Source: Natronocella acetinitrilica (GTDB lineage Bacteria > Pseudomonadota > Gammaproteobacteria > Nitrococcales > Aquisalimonadaceae). From it: DNA of 64,000 nucleotides. Shown here in pieces: positions 61,870-64,000 of the stretch (its first letter is position 1; the number at the start of each line of letters is the position of its first letter). The stretch lies in contig NZ_JALJXV010000006.1 of assembly GCF_024170285.1 (NCBI RefSeq), positions 1-64,000 on the forward strand, written 5' to 3'. The notes under the pieces are model-generated. The model saw nothing but the letters and a program-made list of their open reading frames with translations. It searched no databases and was not told where the DNA came from. The translations under genes and the position numbers were made by a program.

Positions 61870-62020
61870 GTTGAGTCTCAGTGGTCTCTCACCACCGGAG
61901 CGACCTGGAAATCGCCCGGTCGGCAGGGTGCATCAAGGGCAATCGGCGCTCAGCGGGGATTGTGCCTTGGCCGGTGGTGCACACCAGCGGCAGCCGTAGC
62001 CTGATGAGCCGACCCAGGCT

Positions 62021-63121
62021 TCAGTCGCATCGGCGGCCCTGTTGCCACTCTGGTTGACCGACTGCTGGTGCGCGCGCGGCGATGGATAGCGTGGCGCTCT
62101 GGGTTTCGTTTCTCTCTCTGAAAGAGATCAGGCGCCGTTGGCGTTCATCCCAGAGGGCAAGCGATACGGCCGCCAGACTCTGGCGGAGCGTGATGCGACC
62201 GACACCCCGAAGTTCCGGATAGTCCCGCAGCACTTCGCCGAGCCGGTATGACGGGATCCGACTGCACAGGTGATGGACATGGTGCACGCCGATGTTGGCG
62301 CTGAACCAGCGCAGCATGCCCGGCAATGCATAGTGCGAACTCCCGCGAAAGGCCGCCTCATGGAATTCCCACTGGTCCTCGTGTTCCCAGTAGGTTTCCT
62401 CGAACTGGTGCTGGACATAGAACAGCCATACGCCCATCACCGAGGCGAGCAGCGTAATGGGTAGCTGCACGAGCAGGAAATCCCCAACACCCACGAGCCA
62501 GATCACGCCAGCGGCCACAACAATGATGGCCATATTCGTGCTCATGGTGCTCACCCAGGGCATCCACCCCGACCGCATGAAACCCACCGGCAACCGATGA
62601 TCCAGCAAGAAGATATACGCCGGGCCGATTCCGAACAAAACCAGAGGATGACGATACAAGCGATAACGCAGCCTGTGATGCCACGAGAGGCCCTGGTACT
62701 CCCGAACGGTCAACGTATCGATACCACCGACACTGGGTCGGTCCAGGTGGCCGGAACTGGCATGATGGATTGCATGGCTGTGTCGCCACAGATCGTAAGG
62801 CGTCAGGGTCAACACCCCGATGACCCGCCCAACCCAGTTGTTGGCAGGCCGAGAACGGAAAAACGACCCGTGGCTGCAATCATGCTGAATCATAAACAGG
62901 CGCACGAGGAAACCGGCGGCGGGCAACGCAAGCACCAGCCCAACCCAGTAGCCTGCGCTTACGGCAATCCAGGTCAGCGTCCAAAGGAACGCGAATGGGA
63001 CGGCCGTAACAACGATCTCCGCAAGGCTTCGCATGATGCGGGGTTCACGGTAGCGAACCAGCAGGCGGCGCCACGCCTGCGGGTCGCCTGCCCTGTCGAC
63101 ACTCGACGTTTCTACACTCAT
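62021..63121 (-). CDS. Membrane fatty acid desaturase
   Basis: A 366-residue membrane di-iron desaturase. The three His boxes are intact: HDCSHGSF, HSHAIHH and VHHVHH, separated by hydrophobic helix pairs. Inserts a double bond in acyl lipids using oxygen and a ferredoxin or cytochrome donor. ATG 63121 (MSVETSSVD) is chosen; the longer frame to 63238 adds a sequence unlike the family. Closest in layout to the acyl-lipid (DesA-like) group. No electron-donor gene adjoins. Confidence 0.9.
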   Translation of the reverse strand: MSVETSSVDRAGDPQAWRRLLVRYREPRIMRSLAEIVVTAVPFAFLWTLTWIAVSAGYWVGLVLALPAAGFLVRLFMIQHDCSHGSFFRSRPANNWVGRVIGVLTLTPYDLWRHSHAIHHASSGHLDRPSVGGIDTLTVREYQGLSWHHRLRYRLYRHPLVLFGIGPAYIFLLDHRLPVGFMRSGWMPWVSTMSTNMAIIVVAAGVIWLVGVGDFLLVQLPITLLASVMGVWLFYVQHQFEETYWEHEDQWEFHEAAFRGSSHYALPGMLRWFSANIGVHHVHHLCSRIPSYRLGEVLRDYPELRGVGRITLRQSLAAVSLALWDERQRRLISFRERNETQSATLSIAARAPAVGQPEWQQGRRCD

Positions 63122-63317
63122 TCGGTGACTCTCTGACGACCAGTGCGCCTCCGGTTCTGGCCGATACAAACCGGCAGCCATCGGCGAAGCAGTCAGGTTG
63201 ACTTGAGAAACGGCTGTCGTCGGTGCGTCGGTGAACACACCCCGGTATGACCAACGGTCGATGAAGCAAAGGAAGCCCGTTGGTTGGGTGAGAGCGCAAA
63301 CCTCGTAACGCTGCGCG

Positions 63318-64000
63318 CTACGTCAGCTTATCCCCCAGGGTGTGTTCCACCCAGAGCTTCTGTACAGAGACCATTGCCACGATCGTGAGCGGTGCGGCGA
63401 GGATCAACCCAACCGCGCCAAAGACGAGCCCGAAGAGTACCTGAACGGAGATCAGCAGCGCTGGCGCGAGGTTGACGGCCTTGTGCTGGATCATGGGCAC
63501 GACGACGTTGCCCTCGATGTTCTGAATAACGAAGTAGCCGACCAGCACAATGAGCCCTGTCTGCATTCCCTCGGTAAATCCCACCGCGACGATTGGTACG
63601 GCCGCCATAATCGGGCCGATGAACGGGATGAAGGTGAGCAGCGCCGTCAACACCCCAAGCGCAAACCAGAGATCGATGCCGAGCGCGAAGAGCCCAAGCG
63701 CAACCGTTCCCCCAAGGAGAGCCATAGACACGAATTGTCCGAGAAACCACCAGCGCAGTGCGTGGGCAACCGCTGACAGAGTGTTATCCACCAGCTCGCG
63801 TTTGTCTGGTGGCACGAGGCGTATTGCCCCCTGTCGGTAGAGTCCCGGCTTCGCTGCAAGGAAAAGCGTAAGAACGACAAGGATGATAAGGCTTGCGACG
63901 GCACCGAACGCGGTCATTATATGCGCCGCCGTCTCGCCCGCGGCTCCGGACAGGACGCCATTCTCGACATTCATGTCCTCCATCATTGTCATCATGCCGA
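63318..64000 (-). CDS. AI-2E family transporter (PerM/TqsA-like), C-terminal part, cut by the window edge
   Basis: The C-terminal two thirds of an AI-2E-family membrane protein (about 225 residues of an expected 350). Helices include VASLIILVVLTLFLAA, VALGLFALGIDLWFALGVLTALLTFIPFIGPIMAAVPIVAVGF, then the family hallmark VIQNIEGNVVVPMIQHKAVNLAPALLI and a final helix with LILAAPLTIVAMVSVQKL. The true start lies beyond 64000. Gene is minus strand and reads in frame to the end of the window. Confidence 0.88.
   Translation of the reverse strand, partial: GMMTMMEDMNVENGVLSGAAGETAAHIMTAFGAVASLIILVVLTLFLAAKPGLYRQGAIRLVPPDKRELVDNTLSAVAHALRWWFLGQFVSMALLGGTVALGLFALGIDLWFALGVLTALLTFIPFIGPIMAAVPIVAVGFTEGMQTGLIVLVGYFVIQNIEGNVVVPMIQHKAVNLAPALLISVQVLFGLVFGAVGLILAAPLTIVAMVSVQKLWVEHTLGDKLT

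Noticed and set aside
1..64000. CRISPR arrays, tRNA or rRNA genes, insertion sequences, prophage
   Set aside because: No regularly spaced repeats, cloverleaf sequences, transposase motifs or phage structural genes were seen by reading the sequence; a tRNAscan or ISfinder search was not possible.

Overview
The window is a densely packed, GC-rich stretch of bacterial chromosome. Short intergenic gaps, many ATGA or TGATG gene junctions, Gammaproteobacteria-type FadI/FadJ, a short LOV protein very like those of Pseudomonas, TRAP transporters and several outer-membrane lipoproteins point to a Gammaproteobacterium, perhaps a halophilic or alkaliphilic one; the genus cannot be fixed from the sequence alone. 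I saw no rRNA, tRNA, insertion sequence, prophage or CRISPR array.

Layout: 0-3.7 kb holds the C-terminal half of an FUSC (MdtO-like) efflux protein, its outer-membrane factor, and a calcium/proton antiporter gene (chaA) broken by an internal deletion plus frameshift. 3.7-8.3 kb: an MliC-like lipoprotein, a patatin-like lipoprotein, a lactate dehydrogenase-like enzyme and a Tat-exported TRAP binding protein. 8.3-15.3 kb: a TetR regulator divergent from a two-gene RND pump, then TRAP permease genes dctM and dctQ on the other strand. 15.6-22.2 kb: MltB-type transglycosylase, DUF502, an ACR3-like carrier, PA2779-like protein, metallophosphoesterase, an MgtE-N-like protein, two tandem fluoride channel genes and a small beta-barrel protein.

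22.2-30.0 kb is a fatty-acid region (BASS carrier, FadD, FadI, FadJ) interrupted by a short LOV blue-light receptor and thioredoxin. 30-35.4 kb: multicopper oxidase, then a COG0523 GTPase divergent from an ABC exporter-like pair plus DUF3299 lipoprotein, an arrangement linked to zinc handling in related bacteria. 35.5-40.9 kb: a tungsten aldehyde oxidoreductase operon (AorABC-like subunits, a MoaD-like protein, a small unknown and a renalase-like flavoprotein). 41-44 kb: a coiled-coil membrane protein, a ZevAB-like metal transport pair and FxsA. 44-47.4 kb: a complete TAXI-type TRAP transporter.

47.4-64 kb is more accessory: DUF3300, a quinone oxidoreductase, cytochrome b561, a DUF1538 membrane protein with a PII-like and a CBS protein, PHB depolymerase with a ribbon-helix-helix regulator, an overlapping pair made of a GntA-like (YqcI/YcgG) heme N-oxygenase and a DUF1989 protein, a DUF4426 lipoprotein, DedA plus glycosyltransferase, a PQQ-type sugar dehydrogenase, a CPA1 antiporter, a fatty acid desaturase and a truncated AI-2E family permease. 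The two most interesting undescribed units are the DUF1538/PII-like/CBS module (50.7-53.0 kb) and the YqcI/YcgG-DUF1989 pair (55.0-56.3 kb).
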